From Erwinia amylovora (lineage in GTDB: Bacteria; Pseudomonadota; Gammaproteobacteria; Enterobacterales; Enterobacteriaceae): a DNA stretch of 64,000 nt. The stretch lies in the NCBI RefSeq assembly GCF_017161565.1, contig NZ_CP066796.1, positions 3,472,001-3,536,000 of the forward strand, given 5' to 3'. The position numbers and the translations under genes are program-made. Position 1 is the stretch's first letter. Every line of letters begins with the position of its first letter. Shown here one piece after another: positions 33,321 through 52,165 of the stretch. The notes under the pieces were generated by a model. It worked only from the letters and a program-made list of their open reading frames with translations, ran no database searches and was not told the origin of the DNA.

Positions 33321-33533
33321 AATTCTTTGTGCACGAAACGGATCTTTTTCACTGGTGCCGCACTGGCCGCGCCTGTAAACTCAGTCACATACCTCAGTAT
33401 GCGCTTTCCTTCACTGCACCTGCCGCCTTGCTTCAGCACAAAATCTTTCGTTTCCTGCAAATCTGTTTTCCGGTGAACAAGCTGAAAATCTCTTTTCGTC
33501 TCTCAATACAACCCAGAACGCTTCTGGCGTTGC

Positions 33534-36526
<2,993 letters not shown>

Positions 36527-36880
36527 TCACAACCCACAAGCGTCCCTCTCCGGTTCACGTAATGGCTGCGCGTCGTGACGGCGGCGTTATGCAGTGCTCG
36601 CAATGCTCATGGACTCAAGTCCACTCCGCGTTGCTGCGCGCTGACGCCTTGCCTTCACTTAGCTCGCTCATTACTCAACCTGAGTAAGAGACCCTTTCGG
36701 GTGCAAGTATTTGAGAGACTCGAACATATCGTGATTTCATTCTGATTACGGAGAATGAACACGACATGTCGTTTCAATTTTCAGCTTGTTCCGGATTGTT
36801 AAAGAGCAATATCTTAAACCTGACTTTGCAGTCAGCTTTAAGATATTTTTAGCGACACCTTTCACCTGTCACCAAGCAAG
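36527..36880 (-). other. 16S-23S spacer, tRNA-Glu to 23S part, with boxA
   Basis: 354 bases of spacer. A boxA antitermination sequence (GCTCTTTAACAA on the minus strand) lies at 36796-36807. The part next to 23S pairs with the 23S 3' flank to form the RNase III processing stalk. No second tRNA is present. Confidence 0.8.
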
Positions 36881-36955
36881 TGGCGTCCCCTAGGGGATTC
36901 GAACCCCTGTTGCCGCCGTGAAAGGGCGGAGTCCTAACCGCTAGACGAAGGGGAC
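36881..36955 (-). tRNA. gltT: tRNA-Glu (TTC)
   Basis: 75 bases, acceptor GTCCCCT with encoded CCA, anticodon TTC (plus strand GTGAAAGG). It is the only tRNA in the 16S-23S spacer, the E. coli rrnB type rather than the Ile-Ala type of rrnA. Confidence 0.97.
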
Positions 36956-37041
36956 ACGGTGTGTCGCGACTTCGCAGGCGCCTTGCTCATTACTTCTATC
37001 AGACAATCTGTGTGGACACTGCGCCGGAAGGTATCTTCAGG

Positions 37042-38580
<1,539 letters not shown>

Positions 38581-38736
38581 AAAAGTTCGATTTGCTGAAA
38601 CCAGTCCAGCGATGCTCAATCGTAAAACGTCATAATGAATTTCATTATGTGTTCACTCTTAAGACTTGATATTTTTTTGACGCCCGGAAGCGTCTGATAT
38701 CAATCCTGCGAGTGCCCACACAGATTGTCTGATAAA

Positions 38737-38748
38737 TTGTTAAAGAGC
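38737..38748 (-). promoter_or_regulatory. rrn leader boxA (antitermination)
   Basis: GCTCTTTAACAA on the minus strand in the leader upstream of 16S; recruits NusB/S10 for antitermination of rRNA transcription. Confidence 0.9.
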
Positions 38749-38788
38749 GGTGCGCACAGTGCCTTGGCATCCTGTCGCGAGGTGGCGT

Positions 38789-38816
38789 ATATTACGCTTT
38801 CCTCCTCCGGAGTCAA
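38789..38816 (-). promoter_or_regulatory. rrn P2 promoter
   Basis: TTGACT (38811-38816) and TAATAT (38789-38794) on the minus strand, 16 bases apart, matching the position and sequence of E. coli rrn P2. Confidence 0.88.
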
Positions 38817-38910
38817 CCTCTTTTACAGAAGTTTTTCCAGGCGGTTCAGAACTTCCTGAACCTCTCAACACGCCGGCCGGTAAGCCGTTGTTCCGTGTCA
38901 GTGGAGGCGC

Positions 38911-38938
38911 ATTATAGGGAGTTTCTGACGGCTGACAA
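38911..38938 (-). promoter_or_regulatory. rrn P1 promoter
   Basis: TTGTCA (38933-38938) and TATAAT (38911-38916) on the minus strand, 16 bases apart, followed by GCGCCTCCACTGACACGG, almost the E. coli rrnB P1 core. An A/T-rich stretch beyond 38939 is a candidate UP element and overlaps the end of the hemG region. Confidence 0.93.
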
Positions 38939-38993
38939 GGGCTTATTGCAAAAAAATGATTGAGCGCCTTATTTTTCATCGAAACGCGTTTTT

Positions 38994-39530
38994 TTACTGC
39001 AATTTGCTGGATAATTCAGCAAATTCATGGGCAAAGCGGCTCACCTGCTGCCAGTCGGTGTACTCGACTTCCTTACTGGTATCAGTTTCACCTTTCGTCA
39101 TGCGCATAATCAGCTGGATCATAGTGCGATCAAAGAAGCCATAGAGTGGATAACGCAGTGCGCCGGCAAAAACCGCGCAACAGTCGGGTTCCCACGGGGA
39201 CTGAAGCAAGAACTTACGTGTGTAAGCGTTAGTTTGCGGCGTGCGCTTCTCAGGCTTTCTCGCCGTCAGGTTCACAGAGAAGAAACCACTCGCGCGCTGC
39301 TGCAATGCGTTGAGGTTTCTTTTCACAAACTGGGCTACCACCGGCTGGAAGTGACCGTAACGGATCGATGCCCCAATCAGCACCCTGTCATATTGAGACC
39401 AGTCGATGTCATCAACATGCTGAATGTTGAAAACATCGCATTCACGCTGCTCCTTAAGAAGGTTGGCAATATAGAAGGCAATCTGGCGGGTTTGACCATC
39501 ACGGCTGGAAAAGAGGATTAGCGCTTTCAT
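38994..39530 (-). CDS. hemG: Menaquinone-dependent protoporphyrinogen IX dehydrogenase HemG
   Basis: 178 residues, flavodoxin-like, with the FMN-binding start [18 protein letters not shown]. It oxidises protoporphyrinogen IX to protoporphyrin IX in haem synthesis, passing electrons to quinones. It ends 56 bases upstream of rrn P1, as hemG does beside E. coli rrnA, and begins 14 bases after trkH. Confidence 0.96.
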   Translation of the reverse strand: MKALILFSSRDGQTRQIAFYIANLLKEQRECDVFNIQHVDDIDWSQYDRVLIGASIRYGHFQPVVAQFVKRNLNALQQRASGFFSVNLTARKPEKRTPQTNAYTRKFLLQSPWEPDCCAVFAGALRYPLYGFFDRTMIQLIMRMTKGETDTSKEVEYTDWQQVSRFAHEFAELSSKLQ

Positions 39531-39544
39531 TATTAAACTCTCGC

Positions 39545-40996
39545 TTACTCACGCCAGAAAGTTGGCGTAAACAGAACTAATAAGGTAAAGACTTCAAGAC
39601 GCCCGAACAGCATCGTCAAAATCAGAATCCACTTGGCAGTATCATTCATTGAAGTGAAGTTTTCCGCCACTACCCCCAAGCCTGGGCCGAGGTTATTCAA
39701 CGTGGCAGCGATCGCTGCAAATGCCGAAAAGTCATCCACACCGGTAGCAATGATCGCCAGCATGCTGAGGATAAACACCAGGGCATAAGCAGAGAAGAAC
39801 CCCCACACCGCTTCAAGGATACGTTCAGGCAAGGCACGATTGCCCAGCTTGATAGTGTAAACCGCATTGGGGTGCACCAGCCTTTTTAACTCACGCGATC
39901 CCTGTTTAAACAGCAGCAGAATGCGGATAACCTTCAGACCGCCGCCGGTAGAACCGGCACAGCCGCCGATAAACGCGGAACACAACAGCAATACCGGCAG
40001 GAATAATGGCCAACGAGCAATACTGTCCGTGGTGAAGCCAGCGGTGGTCGCCATCGAAACAACCTGGAAAAAAGCCTGGTTAAGCGTCTGCATTCCGCTT
40101 TGGTAGACATCGTGGAACCATAACACCAGGGTACAAATCACTACCAGCGTAATCTGCACACCAATAAACATGCGAAATTCCGGATCGCGCCAGTAAACAC
40201 GCAGATTACGTCCGCTGAGTAATGAGAAATGTAAACCATAGTTACAGCCGGATATCAGCAGGAAAACGGCAATAATGGTATTTATTGTTGGACTGTTAAA
40301 ATAGCCAATGCTGGCATCATGGGTGGAAAAGCCACCAATGGCGATGGTGGAAAAGCTATGGCCAATTGCGTCGAACAGCGACATGCCGGCCAGCCACAGG
40401 GCCAGCGCGCACGCCAGGGTCAGCAAAACGTAGATCAGCCATAACGTTTTCGCCGTTTCAGCAATGCGCGGGCGCATCTTGTTGTCTTTCAGTGGACCGG
40501 GCATTTCGGCACGATAAAGCTGCATCCCCCCCACGCCAAGGATAGGAAGAATTGCAACGGCCAGCACGATAATTCCCATCCCCCCCAACCATTGCAACAT
40601 CTGGCGGTAAAACAGGATGGCCTTGGGCAATGCGTCCAGCCCCACCAAGGTTGTCGCGCCGGTGGTTGTCAGCGCAGAAAATGACTCAAAAAAAGCATCG
40701 GTCAGCGTGAGATTCGGCTGTTCGGCGAAGATAAACGGCATGGCCCCCACGCTGCCCAACACCGTCCAGAACAGCACCACGATAAGGAACCCTTCACGCG
40801 GCTTCAGTTCACTCTTCTTTTTGCGGTTTGGCCACCAGAGTAACGTGCCGATCATCAGCGCCATAAAAAAAGTCTGAGTAAATGCACGCCCTGCACCGTC
40901 GCGGTAAATCAATGCCACCAGTCCGGGCACGATCATGGTGCCTGAGAATAAAATGACCAGTAAACCCACTATGCGGGTAATGGCGCGAAAATGCAT
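39545..40996 (-). CDS. trkH: Trk system potassium uptake protein TrkH
   Basis: 483 residues, the E. coli length; a polytopic inner-membrane K+ transporter with four repeated pore loops (for example [31 protein letters not shown] and NNLGPG). Works with TrkA for low-affinity potassium uptake. Gene order yigZ-trkH-hemG is conserved. Confidence 0.97.
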   Translation of the reverse strand: MHFRAITRIVGLLVILFSGTMIVPGLVALIYRDGAGRAFTQTFFMALMIGTLLWWPNRKKKSELKPREGFLIVVLFWTVLGSVGAMPFIFAEQPNLTLTDAFFESFSALTTTGATTLVGLDALPKAILFYRQMLQWLGGMGIIVLAVAILPILGVGGMQLYRAEMPGPLKDNKMRPRIAETAKTLWLIYVLLTLACALALWLAGMSLFDAIGHSFSTIAIGGFSTHDASIGYFNSPTINTIIAVFLLISGCNYGLHFSLLSGRNLRVYWRDPEFRMFIGVQITLVVICTLVLWFHDVYQSGMQTLNQAFFQVVSMATTAGFTTDSIARWPLFLPVLLLCSAFIGGCAGSTGGGLKVIRILLLFKQGSRELKRLVHPNAVYTIKLGNRALPERILEAVWGFFSAYALVFILSMLAIIATGVDDFSAFAAIAATLNNLGPGLGVVAENFTSMNDTAKWILILTMLFGRLEVFTLLVLFTPTFWRE

Positions 40997-41024
40997 TCTG
41001 CCGTTCCTTTCCTGACGTGAAATG

Positions 41025-41636
41025 TTATTTAAGCGAGACTAACTGCAGAGCGCCCCGGCTGAAGTCTGACAAATTCTGCCTGAAGCCCGCCACCCGTGCA
41101 TGGGGCAAAGCCAGGGAGAGGGTGATGTTTTCCACAAACTCGCTGTTGAGCACCTGCCCGTCGAAGCGAGCGACCAGGCGTTCAATTTCACTCAACTGTG
41201 CATAGTCGCAGATAAGGCTGAACGTGAGCATGGGGACTTTAACCCGGCGAGGCAGCAGGCGTAGCGCCTGCTGGACACCGCCACCGTAAGCTTTAACCAG
41301 CCCGCCGGTTCCCAGCATAATGCCGCCGTAATAGCGCACAACCACCGCCGTGATTTCGCCAATATGGCCTCCCATCAGCTGGGCCAGTATGGGTTTACCG
41401 GCGGTGCCGGACGGTTCACCATCATCGGAGAATCCCAGCTGCTGCGAATCATCGGGCGCCCCGGCGACAAATGCCCAGCAATGGTGCCGTGCTGCCGGAT
41501 GCTGCTGTTTGGTCTGCCGGACAAAGGCCCGCGCCTCGTCAACACCATCAGTATGGGCCAGCAGCGTGATAAAACGGCTTTTTTTTATCTCTTCGCTAAA
41601 GCTCCACGGCTCTGCCGGAATATCGTAAGCGTCCAT
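41025..41636 (-). CDS. yigZ: YigZ, IMPACT-family protein
   Basis: 203 residues with the N-terminal UPF0029/IMPACT domain (KKSRFITLLAHTDGVDEARAF, DDGEPSGTAGKPIL) and a C-terminal ferredoxin-like domain. Its biochemical role is unsettled; structural work suggested nucleic-acid or elongation-factor-like binding. The start codon shares one base with the pepQ stop (TGATG), indicating translational coupling. Confidence 0.95.
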   Translation of the reverse strand: MDAYDIPAEPWSFSEEIKKSRFITLLAHTDGVDEARAFVRQTKQQHPAARHHCWAFVAGAPDDSQQLGFSDDGEPSGTAGKPILAQLMGGHIGEITAVVVRYYGGIMLGTGGLVKAYGGGVQQALRLLPRRVKVPMLTFSLICDYAQLSEIERLVARFDGQVLNSEFVENITLSLALPHARVAGFRQNLSDFSRGALQLVSLK

Positions 41637-42967
41637 CAGGCCAGATGAAGATCGCGCGTCATGTTTTCCACGCTGTGTTTATGGATAACCACATTGTCTT
41701 CAATGCGAATGCCGCCACAGGCTTTCAGCTCATCAATTTTCGCCCAGTCAAAGTACTGGCTGAATTTACCGGCACGCCAGGGGGCCAGCAGCGAATCGAT
41801 AAAATAGATCCCCGGTTCAATGGTCAGTACCATTCCCGGCTCCAGCACGCGGGTACAGCGCAGATAGGGATACTGCTGCGGCGCAGCGAGATGCGTGCCG
41901 CGATCGTCCTGCATAAAGCCTGCCACGTCATGGACCTGTAAGCCCAGCGAGTGGCCTACGCCATGCGGCATAAACGGCCCTGTGAGGTCCTCTTTCACCA
42001 TCGCTTCTGCGCTAAGCCCGTTGACCAGCTGATGGTTAAGCAGCAGGCTGGCGATGCGAAAATGCATCTGCTGATGATATTCGGTGTAGCGTACGCCCGC
42101 TTTCATAGTGGCGATCAGCTCCAGTTCTTCCCTATTCATGTCTTTGATCAGCTGCGCATACTCGCTACCTTCATTCGCCGCATAGCTGCGGGTGATATCT
42201 GCCGCATAGCCATTGTATTCTGCCCCGGCATCAATCAGAAAACTGCGGCGCTTTTCGGGCAGCTGCTGGTCGAGTTTTGTGTAATGCAATACCGCTGCAT
42301 GCTCGTTCATCGCGATAATATTGCCGTACGGGACGTCAGTATCCCGGTGGCCGGTGGCACTGAGATAAGCCACATTAATATCGAATTCACTTAACCGCGC
42401 TTTGAATGCCTCTTTTGCCGCCCGGTGGCCGGTTACCGCAATCATCTGCGCCTGGCGCAAACAATACAGCTCATAGCCGGTTTTGTAGGCACGATGGTAA
42501 TGCAGGAAATCGATAACGCCCCGGGGATTAATCGCCTTGCTATTGAAACCCAGCCCGGTAGCACGGGCGGCCACCGGGCCAATGTAGGCGACATTCTGAC
42601 GCTGTGCGGGCAACAGCCGGGCAATATCATCGGCGTTTTTCAGCGGCATAATATCCATTTCGCCTGTCCAGAAACTATTCGGCAGCGGCTCCACGTTATG
42701 CCAGTAATCAACCGGAGAATAGAACCACAGCTTAGGCTTGCTGACGCCATCTATCCACAGCCAACAGTTTGGCAGCTGGGTAACAGGCACCCAGGCTTTG
42801 AACTGCGGGTTCACTTTGAAAGGATAGGGGTGATCGTCAAGGAATACCGTCAGTAATTCACCGGAATGAATCAACATTGCATCAAGATTATGGCGCGCCA
42901 GCACCTGCTGTACACGCTGTTGCAGGATTTTAATATGCTCCTGATAGAGCGTAACCAACGACTCCAT
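41636..42967 (-). CDS. pepQ: Xaa-Pro dipeptidase PepQ
   Basis: 443 residues, the E. coli length. Peptidase M24 fold with metal-binding residues in [16 protein letters not shown], the [13 protein letters not shown] histidine, LTIEPGIYF and [10 protein letters not shown]. It hydrolyses Xaa-Pro dipeptides and also organophosphate triesters in related enzymes. Start has AAGGAG nine bases upstream. Divergent from fadB. Confidence 0.97.
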   Translation of the reverse strand: MESLVTLYQEHIKILQQRVQQVLARHNLDAMLIHSGELLTVFLDDHPYPFKVNPQFKAWVPVTQLPNCWLWIDGVSKPKLWFYSPVDYWHNVEPLPNSFWTGEMDIMPLKNADDIARLLPAQRQNVAYIGPVAARATGLGFNSKAINPRGVIDFLHYHRAYKTGYELYCLRQAQMIAVTGHRAAKEAFKARLSEFDINVAYLSATGHRDTDVPYGNIIAMNEHAAVLHYTKLDQQLPEKRRSFLIDAGAEYNGYAADITRSYAANEGSEYAQLIKDMNREELELIATMKAGVRYTEYHQQMHFRIASLLLNHQLVNGLSAEAMVKEDLTGPFMPHGVGHSLGLQVHDVAGFMQDDRGTHLAAPQQYPYLRCTRVLEPGMVLTIEPGIYFIDSLLAPWRAGKFSQYFDWAKIDELKACGGIRIEDNVVIHKHSVENMTRDLHLA

Positions 42968-43108
42968 GACCCGTCTCCTTTATAGCGAAATTGTTATCAT
43001 CTTATCACAGCCAGCAAGGGTATGCCGTCTCGCCGCAGTTGTGAACCTGCCCGCAAATCCACAACGCCAGGTTTGCAAAACATAAATATCAATTCCACAC
43101 TCACGAAG

Positions 43109-43125
43109 ATCTGGTATGACCAGAT
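43109..43125. promoter_or_regulatory. FadR operator upstream of fadBA
   Basis: ATCTGGTATGACCAGAT is a 17-base palindrome equal to the FadR consensus (ATCTGGTNNGACCAGAT), 27 bases before the fadB start. FadR would block fadBA until long-chain acyl-CoA binds it. Confidence 0.93.
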
Positions 43126-43152
43126 CCCTTCATCGCGGTTCAGGAGACAGAT

Positions 43153-46513
<3,361 letters not shown>

Positions 46514-46544
46514 CAGAATAATACCGTCTGTCTGCACCTCAGTT

Positions 46545-46572
46545 AACCGCCTTTCAGGCAAAGGCGGTTTTT
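46545..46572 (+). terminator. Terminator of fadBA
   Basis: AACCGCCTTT / AAAGGCGGTT stem with a short loop and TTTTT tail, about 30 bases after the fadA stop; convergent fre follows. Confidence 0.88.
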
Positions 46573-46617
46573 CATTCCGGTGAATTAAGCAGGAACAGCA
46601 AAGCGATCCCCTGCCCG

Positions 46618-47319
46618 TCAGATAAAGGCAAAGGCATCGCCAAACATGCGCGCTTCCTGCACGTCACGTTCGGCGCAGAAGCGCTCCCGCGCAATTTTCG
46701 CCATTTCAAAACGGCCAGCGATATAAATATCGTGCCCGGACAGGCTGCCATAATCCTGCATCACCGCCGTCAGAACGGTGCCATTACGGCCAGTAAAGCC
46801 CTCTTCCGGCTGTTCAACCACCGGGACAACCTTCAGGTGCGGATGCTTGATCGCCAGCGCATTCAGTTCGTCCAAATCATACAGGTGCTTCAGCTCGCGC
46901 CCGCCCCAGTAAATCGCAATGTGGCGGTCCGGCTGTTGCGCCAGTGCCGTCAGGAGGATTGAACGCACGTAGGAGAAACCGGTGCCGCCCGCAATCAGTA
47001 GCAGCGGACGATCGCCCTCTTCACGAAACCACGCATCGCCATGGGGAATATCTACGGTAATCTGGCGCTGCTGCTGAATACGCTCCATCACCGCCATGGC
47101 ATAGAGGTTAAGCTCGGAAGCACCAATATGCAGTTCGATAATGTCTTTTTCCATCGGCGTGGAGGCCAGAGAGAACGGACGCTTATCGTTCTCGTCCATA
47201 ACCACCATCAAATACTGACCCGCACGAAAACTGAAGTCAGCCTCCGGGATCAGACGGACACGGTACACGGTATCGGTAATCGCCTCTACTGAGGTCACTT
47301 TACAGCTTAAGGTTGTCAT
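46618..47319 (-). CDS. fre: NAD(P)H-flavin reductase Fre
   Basis: 233 residues, ferredoxin-reductase fold. Flavin-binding RPFSLASTP near residue 46 and nucleotide-binding [15 protein letters not shown] near residue 108. It supplies reduced flavin, for instance for ribonucleotide reductase activation, ferric reduction and the prenylated-FMN pathway used by UbiD. Lies 44 bases downstream of ubiD on the same strand, as in E. coli. Confidence 0.96.
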   Translation of the reverse strand: MTTLSCKVTSVEAITDTVYRVRLIPEADFSFRAGQYLMVVMDENDKRPFSLASTPMEKDIIELHIGASELNLYAMAVMERIQQQRQITVDIPHGDAWFREEGDRPLLLIAGGTGFSYVRSILLTALAQQPDRHIAIYWGGRELKHLYDLDELNALAIKHPHLKVVPVVEQPEEGFTGRNGTVLTAVMQDYGSLSGHDIYIAGRFEMAKIARERFCAERDVQEARMFGDAFAFI

Positions 47320-47363
47320 GCGTTCCCCTGTCGGGTCGTCATTGTCATTTGACCACCAGCGCT

Positions 47364-48848
47364 TCAGCGCGCTGGTGTATCACTCAAGATGCCTAACTCA
47401 TCCCAGATCGCATCAATACGGGCGACAACAGCGGGGTCCTTACGGATGGGAGTCCCCCACTCGCGCTGCGTTTCACCGGGCCATTTGTTGGTCGCATCCA
47501 TCCCCATTTTTGACCCCAACCCGGAAACCGGCGAGGCAAAATCAAGATAATCAATCGGCGTGTTTTCCACCAGAACCGTATCGCGTGCCGGGTCCATACG
47601 CGTGGTAATCGCCCAGATAACATCATTCCAGTCACGCGCATTGATGTCTTCATCGCAGACGATAACAAATTTGGTGTACATAAATTGCCGCAGGAAGGAC
47701 CAGACGCCCATCATGACGCGTTTGGCATGACCGGCATACTGCTTCTTAATCGTCACTATCGCCAGGCGATAGGAACATCCTTCGGGCGGCAGATAGAAGT
47801 CGACGATCTCCGGGAACTGTTTTTGTAAAATCGGAACAAAAACCTCATTCAGCGCCACACCGAGCACCGCGGGTTCATCCGGCGGACGGCCGGTGTAGGT
47901 AGAATGATAGATCGCATCACGGCGCTGCGTAATATGAGTAATGGTAAATACCGGGAAATCATCCACTTCATTGTAATAGCCGGTATGGTCGCCGTAGGGG
48001 CCTTCCGGCGCCATGTCACCCGGTTCGAGATAACCTTCCAGCACAATCTCCGCGCTGGCCGGTACTTCCAGATCGTTAGAGACGCACTTAACCACTTCGG
48101 TTTTAGTGCCGCGCAACAGCCCGGCAAAGGCATATTCGGACAGCGTGTCCGGTACTGGCGTCACCGCACCGAGGATGGTCGCCGGATCGGCACCGAGCGC
48201 CACGGAAACCGGGAAGCGTTCCCCCGGATGCTGCTGGCACCACTCGTGGTAGTCCAGCGCGCCGCCACGGTGGGAGAGCCAGCGCATAATCAGTTTGTTT
48301 TTGCCGATCACCTGCTGGCGATAGATGCCCAGATTCTGCCGCTCTTTTTGCGGGCCACGCGTTACGGTCAGCCCCCAGGTCACCAGCGGGGCGGCATCGC
48401 CCGGCCAGCACTTCATCACCGGGATGCGCGACAGATCGACATCATCGCCTTGCCAGATCTGCTGCTGACAGGGTGCATTACGCAGCCGTTTGGTCGGCAT
48501 ATTCAGCACCTGCTTCCACTGCGGCATTTTGTCAAAAAAGTCGCGGAAGCCACGCGGCGGTTCAGGCTCTTTCAGGAAGGCCAGCAGCTTTCCCACATCG
48601 CGCAGTGCTTTCACATCTTCCTGGCCCATTCCCATCGCCACGCGATCCGGGGTGCCAAACAGATTGCAAAGCACCGGCATGTTGTAACCTTTCGGGTTTT
48701 CGAACAGCAGCGCCGGACCACCGGCACGCAGCGTGCGGTCGGCAATTTCGGTCATTTCCAGATCGGGGTCGATCTGTTGTTTGATACGTTTCAATTCCCC
48801 ACGCTGTTCAAGCAGAGAAATAAAGTCGCGTAAGTCGTGGTATTTCAT
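47364..48848 (-). CDS. ubiD: 4-hydroxy-3-polyprenylbenzoate decarboxylase UbiD
   Basis: 494 residues; prenyl-FMN-dependent decarboxylase of ubiquinone synthesis. Family blocks seen are [19 protein letters not shown] near residue 170, [21 protein letters not shown] near 290 with the conserved glutamate-arginine network, and [16 protein letters not shown] near 450. Slightly shorter than E. coli UbiD (497). Likely cotranscribed with fre. Confidence 0.97.
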   Translation of the reverse strand: MKYHDLRDFISLLEQRGELKRIKQQIDPDLEMTEIADRTLRAGGPALLFENPKGYNMPVLCNLFGTPDRVAMGMGQEDVKALRDVGKLLAFLKEPEPPRGFRDFFDKMPQWKQVLNMPTKRLRNAPCQQQIWQGDDVDLSRIPVMKCWPGDAAPLVTWGLTVTRGPQKERQNLGIYRQQVIGKNKLIMRWLSHRGGALDYHEWCQQHPGERFPVSVALGADPATILGAVTPVPDTLSEYAFAGLLRGTKTEVVKCVSNDLEVPASAEIVLEGYLEPGDMAPEGPYGDHTGYYNEVDDFPVFTITHITQRRDAIYHSTYTGRPPDEPAVLGVALNEVFVPILQKQFPEIVDFYLPPEGCSYRLAIVTIKKQYAGHAKRVMMGVWSFLRQFMYTKFVIVCDEDINARDWNDVIWAITTRMDPARDTVLVENTPIDYLDFASPVSGLGSKMGMDATNKWPGETQREWGTPIRKDPAVVARIDAIWDELGILSDTPAR

Positions 48849-49097
48849 GACTTTCCATCAATGCGGCCAGTGAGTCAGCCATTATAGTGCCGATCCACCG
48901 CTGAGGGTTAATTTTGTTGGTAAGTTTAGACACTCTGTTGCCTTGCAAATACGATAATTAATGCCGATTTAAAGTCATCGCGCGATGCGATAACCTGTCA
49001 TCAAGACATTTGGCAACCCACTGTTGTCTCCGATCTCGCTATAACTATGATAACGTTTTTGCTATTCTTGCAGGCAAGATAATTGGAAAGCGATGTT

Positions 49098-49598
49098 ATG
49101 GAATCCTGGTACTTACTTTACTGCAAACGAGGCCAACTACTACGTGCACAAGAGCATCTTGAGCGCCAGGCAGTCCATTGCCTGAGTCCGATGGTTGCTT
49201 TAGAGAAAATGGTGCGTGGTAAACCTACTCAAGTCAGTGAACCGCTGTTCCCTAATTATCTGTTTGTCGAATTCGACCCGGAATTAATCCATACCACGAC
49301 CATCAGTGCAACGCGTGGAGTCAGTCATTTTGTTCGATTTGGCAATCAACCTGCCACCGTGCCGCAAGGTGTAATAAACGCTTTGCAGGTCGGTCCTGGG
49401 TTACCTCGTGACGGCGGTCAATTGCCACTACCAGGCGATACGGTGATTATCACTGAAGGGGCGTTCGAAGGACTGAAAGCGATATTTACTGAACCGGATG
49501 GTGAAGCGCGTTCGATGCTGCTGTTAAACCTGTTAAACAAACAGGTCGTGCGCAGTGTCGCCAATCAGCAGTTCAAATGCTGTAAACCTGCCCCTTAG
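49098..49598 (+). CDS. rfaH: Transcription antiterminator RfaH
   Basis: 166 residues from the ATG at 49098 ([13 protein letters not shown]); a TTG-initiated extension of five codons was rejected on homology. NusG paralogue with an NGN domain (to about residue 100; [13 protein letters not shown] and [11 protein letters not shown]) and a metamorphic C-terminal KOW ([19 protein letters not shown]). It is recruited at ops sites to allow transcription of long surface-polysaccharide, LPS and similar operons and couples them to translation. Preceded by 249 non-coding bases with its promoter. Confidence 0.97.
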   Translation: MESWYLLYCKRGQLLRAQEHLERQAVHCLSPMVALEKMVRGKPTQVSEPLFPNYLFVEFDPELIHTTTISATRGVSHFVRFGNQPATVPQGVINALQVGPGLPRDGGQLPLPGDTVIITEGAFEGLKAIFTEPDGEARSMLLLNLLNKQVVRSVANQQFKCCKPAP

Positions 49599-49626
49599 CA
49601 GGGGCACATATCATGTCCCGGCCCGA

Positions 49627-50406
49627 CTAAAGACCGAACAGCGCACGCGCGTTTAACGCCGTTTGCGCCGCCAGTTCATCAACGTCATCGCCACGTAATA
49701 AGGCTACCTGCTGCACAATATGCGGTAAGAAACAGGGCTCATTACGTCTTGATGGCGGTCGCGGCCGCATATCTCGCGGCAGTAGCCAGGGAGCATCCGT
49801 TTCCAGCAACAGGCGGTCTGCGGGGATCAGTGGCACCAGTTCACGCAGTTCCTGTCCGCGCCGCTCATCGCATATCCAGCCGGTAATACCGATAGATAAA
49901 CCCTCTGCCAGGCAGGACTCAAGCTCTGCGCGCGCGCCGGTAAAGCAGTGCAGTACCGCCGCCTTAAGACTGGGTAGCCAGGGTTTAAGAATTGTAATGA
50001 AACGCTCGTGGGCCTCGCGGCAGTGCAGGAATACGGGCAGAGACAGCTCTGCGGCCAGCGCCAGCTGGGCATTAAACGCATAGACCTGCTGTTCCGGCTG
50101 CGAGAAATTGCGGTTGAAATCGAGGCCACATTCCCCGATAGCCACAACTAGAGGGCTTTCCGCCAGCCGACGCAGCGTGGCAGCGGTTTCTGCCGACCAC
50201 TCGCTGGCATGATGAGGATGAACGCCGGCCGTTGACCAGCAATAATTTGCATGCTGGCGCGCCAGACTCAGTGCCTGCTGACTTTCCAGCGCGTTGGTGC
50301 CGGTGATGAGCATACCGCTGATGCCCGCTTCACGCGCACGTTTTACCACCTTATCACGATCTTTCGCAAACTGGGTGCTGGTCAGATTTACACCAATATC
50401 AAACAT
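49627..50406 (-). CDS. tatD: TatD-family metal-dependent 3'-5' DNase
   Basis: 259 residues from the ATG at 50404-50406 ([13 protein letters not shown]), four codons inside the longer frame. TIM-barrel amidohydrolase-type fold with metal ligands in [30 protein letters not shown] and ETDAPWL. TatD proteins are nucleases implicated in DNA repair and are not needed for Tat export. 75 bases downstream of tatC. Confidence 0.95.
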   Translation of the reverse strand: MFDIGVNLTSTQFAKDRDKVVKRAREAGISGMLITGTNALESQQALSLARQHANYCWSTAGVHPHHASEWSAETAATLRRLAESPLVVAIGECGLDFNRNFSQPEQQVYAFNAQLALAAELSLPVFLHCREAHERFITILKPWLPSLKAAVLHCFTGARAELESCLAEGLSIGITGWICDERRGQELRELVPLIPADRLLLETDAPWLLPRDMRPRPPSRRNEPCFLPHIVQQVALLRGDDVDELAAQTALNARALFGL

Positions 50407-50481
50407 AATTCCTTCCAAACAGTAACCGCCCTGACGGGCGGTTAGTTAATTCAACATGTGTTGCCAGCGGCGGCCGTTGGC

Positions 50482-51243
50482 TCAACCTTGCTCCGATTCG
50501 TCGTCGTGATCCTCATCACGGCGGTTCTTACCCACATAGAAACGTGAAACAAACACACCGACTTCAAAAAGACAGTACATCGGAATGGCTAACAGCGTCT
50601 GGGAGAAAATATCCGGTGGCGTGAGTAACATGCCGACGACAAACGCGCCAACCAGAACATAAGGGCGTTTGGCCTTGAGATCTTCAGGCGTGGTGACGCC
50701 GGTCCAGCACAACAGTACGATAGCAATCGGAACTTCAAACGACACGCCAAACGCCATAAATAACGTCATCACAAAATCGAGATAGTTATTAATGTCGGTG
50801 GCAATTTGTACGCCCTGAGGCGCAGTTTTAGCGAAAAAGCCAAACGCCAACGGGAAGACGACAAAGTAGGCGAAAGCCATCCCCAGATAGAACAGGAATG
50901 AACTTGAAAACAACAGCGGCATAACCAGCCTGCGCTCGTGGCGATAGAGCGCCGGGGCGACAAAGGCCCAAACCTGATAAAGGATCACCGGCACCGCAAG
51001 GAACAGCGAAACGATGATGGTTAGCTTGATCGGGGTGAAGAACGGTGACGCCACGTCGGTGGCAATCATACTGGCCCCGGCAGGCATCTGTTTGATCAAC
51101 GGCGCGGATACCAGCTGGTAAATATCGTTCGAGAAGTAAGCCAGGCACAGGAAAATGGCCAGAACAGCAATAATGCAGTGCAACAGGCGCTTACGCAGCT
51201 CAATCAGGTGGCTGATAAGCGGTTGGGTATCTTCTACAGCCAT
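50482..51243 (-). CDS. tatC: Sec-independent translocase subunit TatC
   Basis: 253 residues with six membrane segments. N-terminal [13 protein letters not shown] and the [11 protein letters not shown] region form the twin-arginine signal recognition surface. The C-terminal tail is acidic ([13 protein letters not shown]). Core receptor of the Tat pathway for folded proteins. Two bases after tatB. Confidence 0.97.
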   Translation of the reverse strand: MAVEDTQPLISHLIELRKRLLHCIIAVLAIFLCLAYFSNDIYQLVSAPLIKQMPAGASMIATDVASPFFTPIKLTIIVSLFLAVPVILYQVWAFVAPALYRHERRLVMPLLFSSSFLFYLGMAFAYFVVFPLAFGFFAKTAPQGVQIATDINNYLDFVMTLFMAFGVSFEVPIAIVLLCWTGVTTPEDLKAKRPYVLVGAFVVGMLLTPPDIFSQTLLAIPMYCLFEVGVFVSRFYVGKNRRDEDHDDESEQG

Positions 51244-51245
51244 GT

Positions 51246-51785
51246 TTAACGTTCGTCGCCAGGTAAAGTAGAGGTCGCGGATGCACGCGGGGCAACGGGT
51301 GCTGGCGGCTCCTGTTTAACATCAGGCTGCGGCTCCGATGATGCCTTCTGAGTCACCGTAACAGGTGCCAGCGGCGGAGCATCAGCCTGATGATCCGCCT
51401 GCGCCGGGGTTACACCGTCATGGGTTTCCTGCGCATCTTTCAGCAGCGGATTGTGAATAGTATGGGCTTCGTCATCCGCTTTTTCATTGTCGCCGAGGTA
51501 TGAGCGCTTCATCGAATTTGCAGTTTGCTTCAGCTCCTCAACCGAGGCTTTCAGCTCAGGAGAGAGGTTATCTTTGCTGGCCTGCTCGATTTTTTTCAGG
51601 CCGTCCTGCAGTTCCTGGAGCTTCAACTCCTGGGCCAGTTCGTTTTGAACACTGGTTGCCAGCGAACGCAGCGCGCGGATCCAGCCCATCACCGTCCTGA
51701 CCGCCACCGGTAACCGTTGAGGGCCAAGCACCACCAGGCCAATAACGAAGACCAGAACCAGTTCACTAAAGCCTATGTCGAACAC
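51246..51785 (-). CDS. tatB: Sec-independent translocase subunit TatB
   Basis: 179 residues: N-terminal membrane helix ([21 protein letters not shown]), amphipathic helix (residues 25-60) and a long proline/alanine-rich cytoplasmic tail, a little longer than in E. coli (171). Forms the signal-binding complex with TatC. Three bases after tatA. Confidence 0.96.
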   Translation of the reverse strand: MFDIGFSELVLVFVIGLVVLGPQRLPVAVRTVMGWIRALRSLATSVQNELAQELKLQELQDGLKKIEQASKDNLSPELKASVEELKQTANSMKRSYLGDNEKADDEAHTIHNPLLKDAQETHDGVTPAQADHQADAPPLAPVTVTQKASSEPQPDVKQEPPAPVAPRASATSTLPGDER

Positions 51786-51788
51786 GGT

Positions 51789-52046
51789 TTATACCTTGTC
51801 GTTCTTAACGTCTTCTTTCTTCACTTCAGTATGCTGTTTATCAGCCAGTTTGGCGTTGAAATCAGCATCTTCAGCAGTTGCTTTCTCTTTTTCTTTTTCT
51901 TTATCGTCTTCTTCGCTCATGGCTTTTTTGAAGCCTTTGATAGAAGAACCGAGGTCAGAACCCAGCGAACGCAGTTTTTTAGTACCGAACAGCAGTACTA
52001 CCAGTACGGCGATAATCAATAAATGCGGAAGTGTAATGCCACCCAT
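51789..52046 (-). CDS. tatA: Sec-independent translocase subunit TatA
   Basis: 85 residues from the ATG at 52044-52046 ([14 protein letters not shown]); a start six codons upstream was rejected. One membrane helix, the [14 protein letters not shown] hinge and amphipathic helix, and a lysine/glutamate-rich tail. Oligomerises to form the translocation path. First gene of tatABC. Confidence 0.96.
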   Translation of the reverse strand: MGGITLPHLLIIAVLVVLLFGTKKLRSLGSDLGSSIKGFKKAMSEEDDKEKEKEKATAEDADFNAKLADKQHTEVKKEDVKNDKV

Positions 52047-52165
52047 TATTACCTCTGATATCAATAATTGATGCGAATTTTTAGTATATAACAGCTTATG
52101 TCTTACTGACGATGCGCAAAGCCTTTTACGCGCGCTATAAGCTGTCTATTTACCTTTCATGACAG

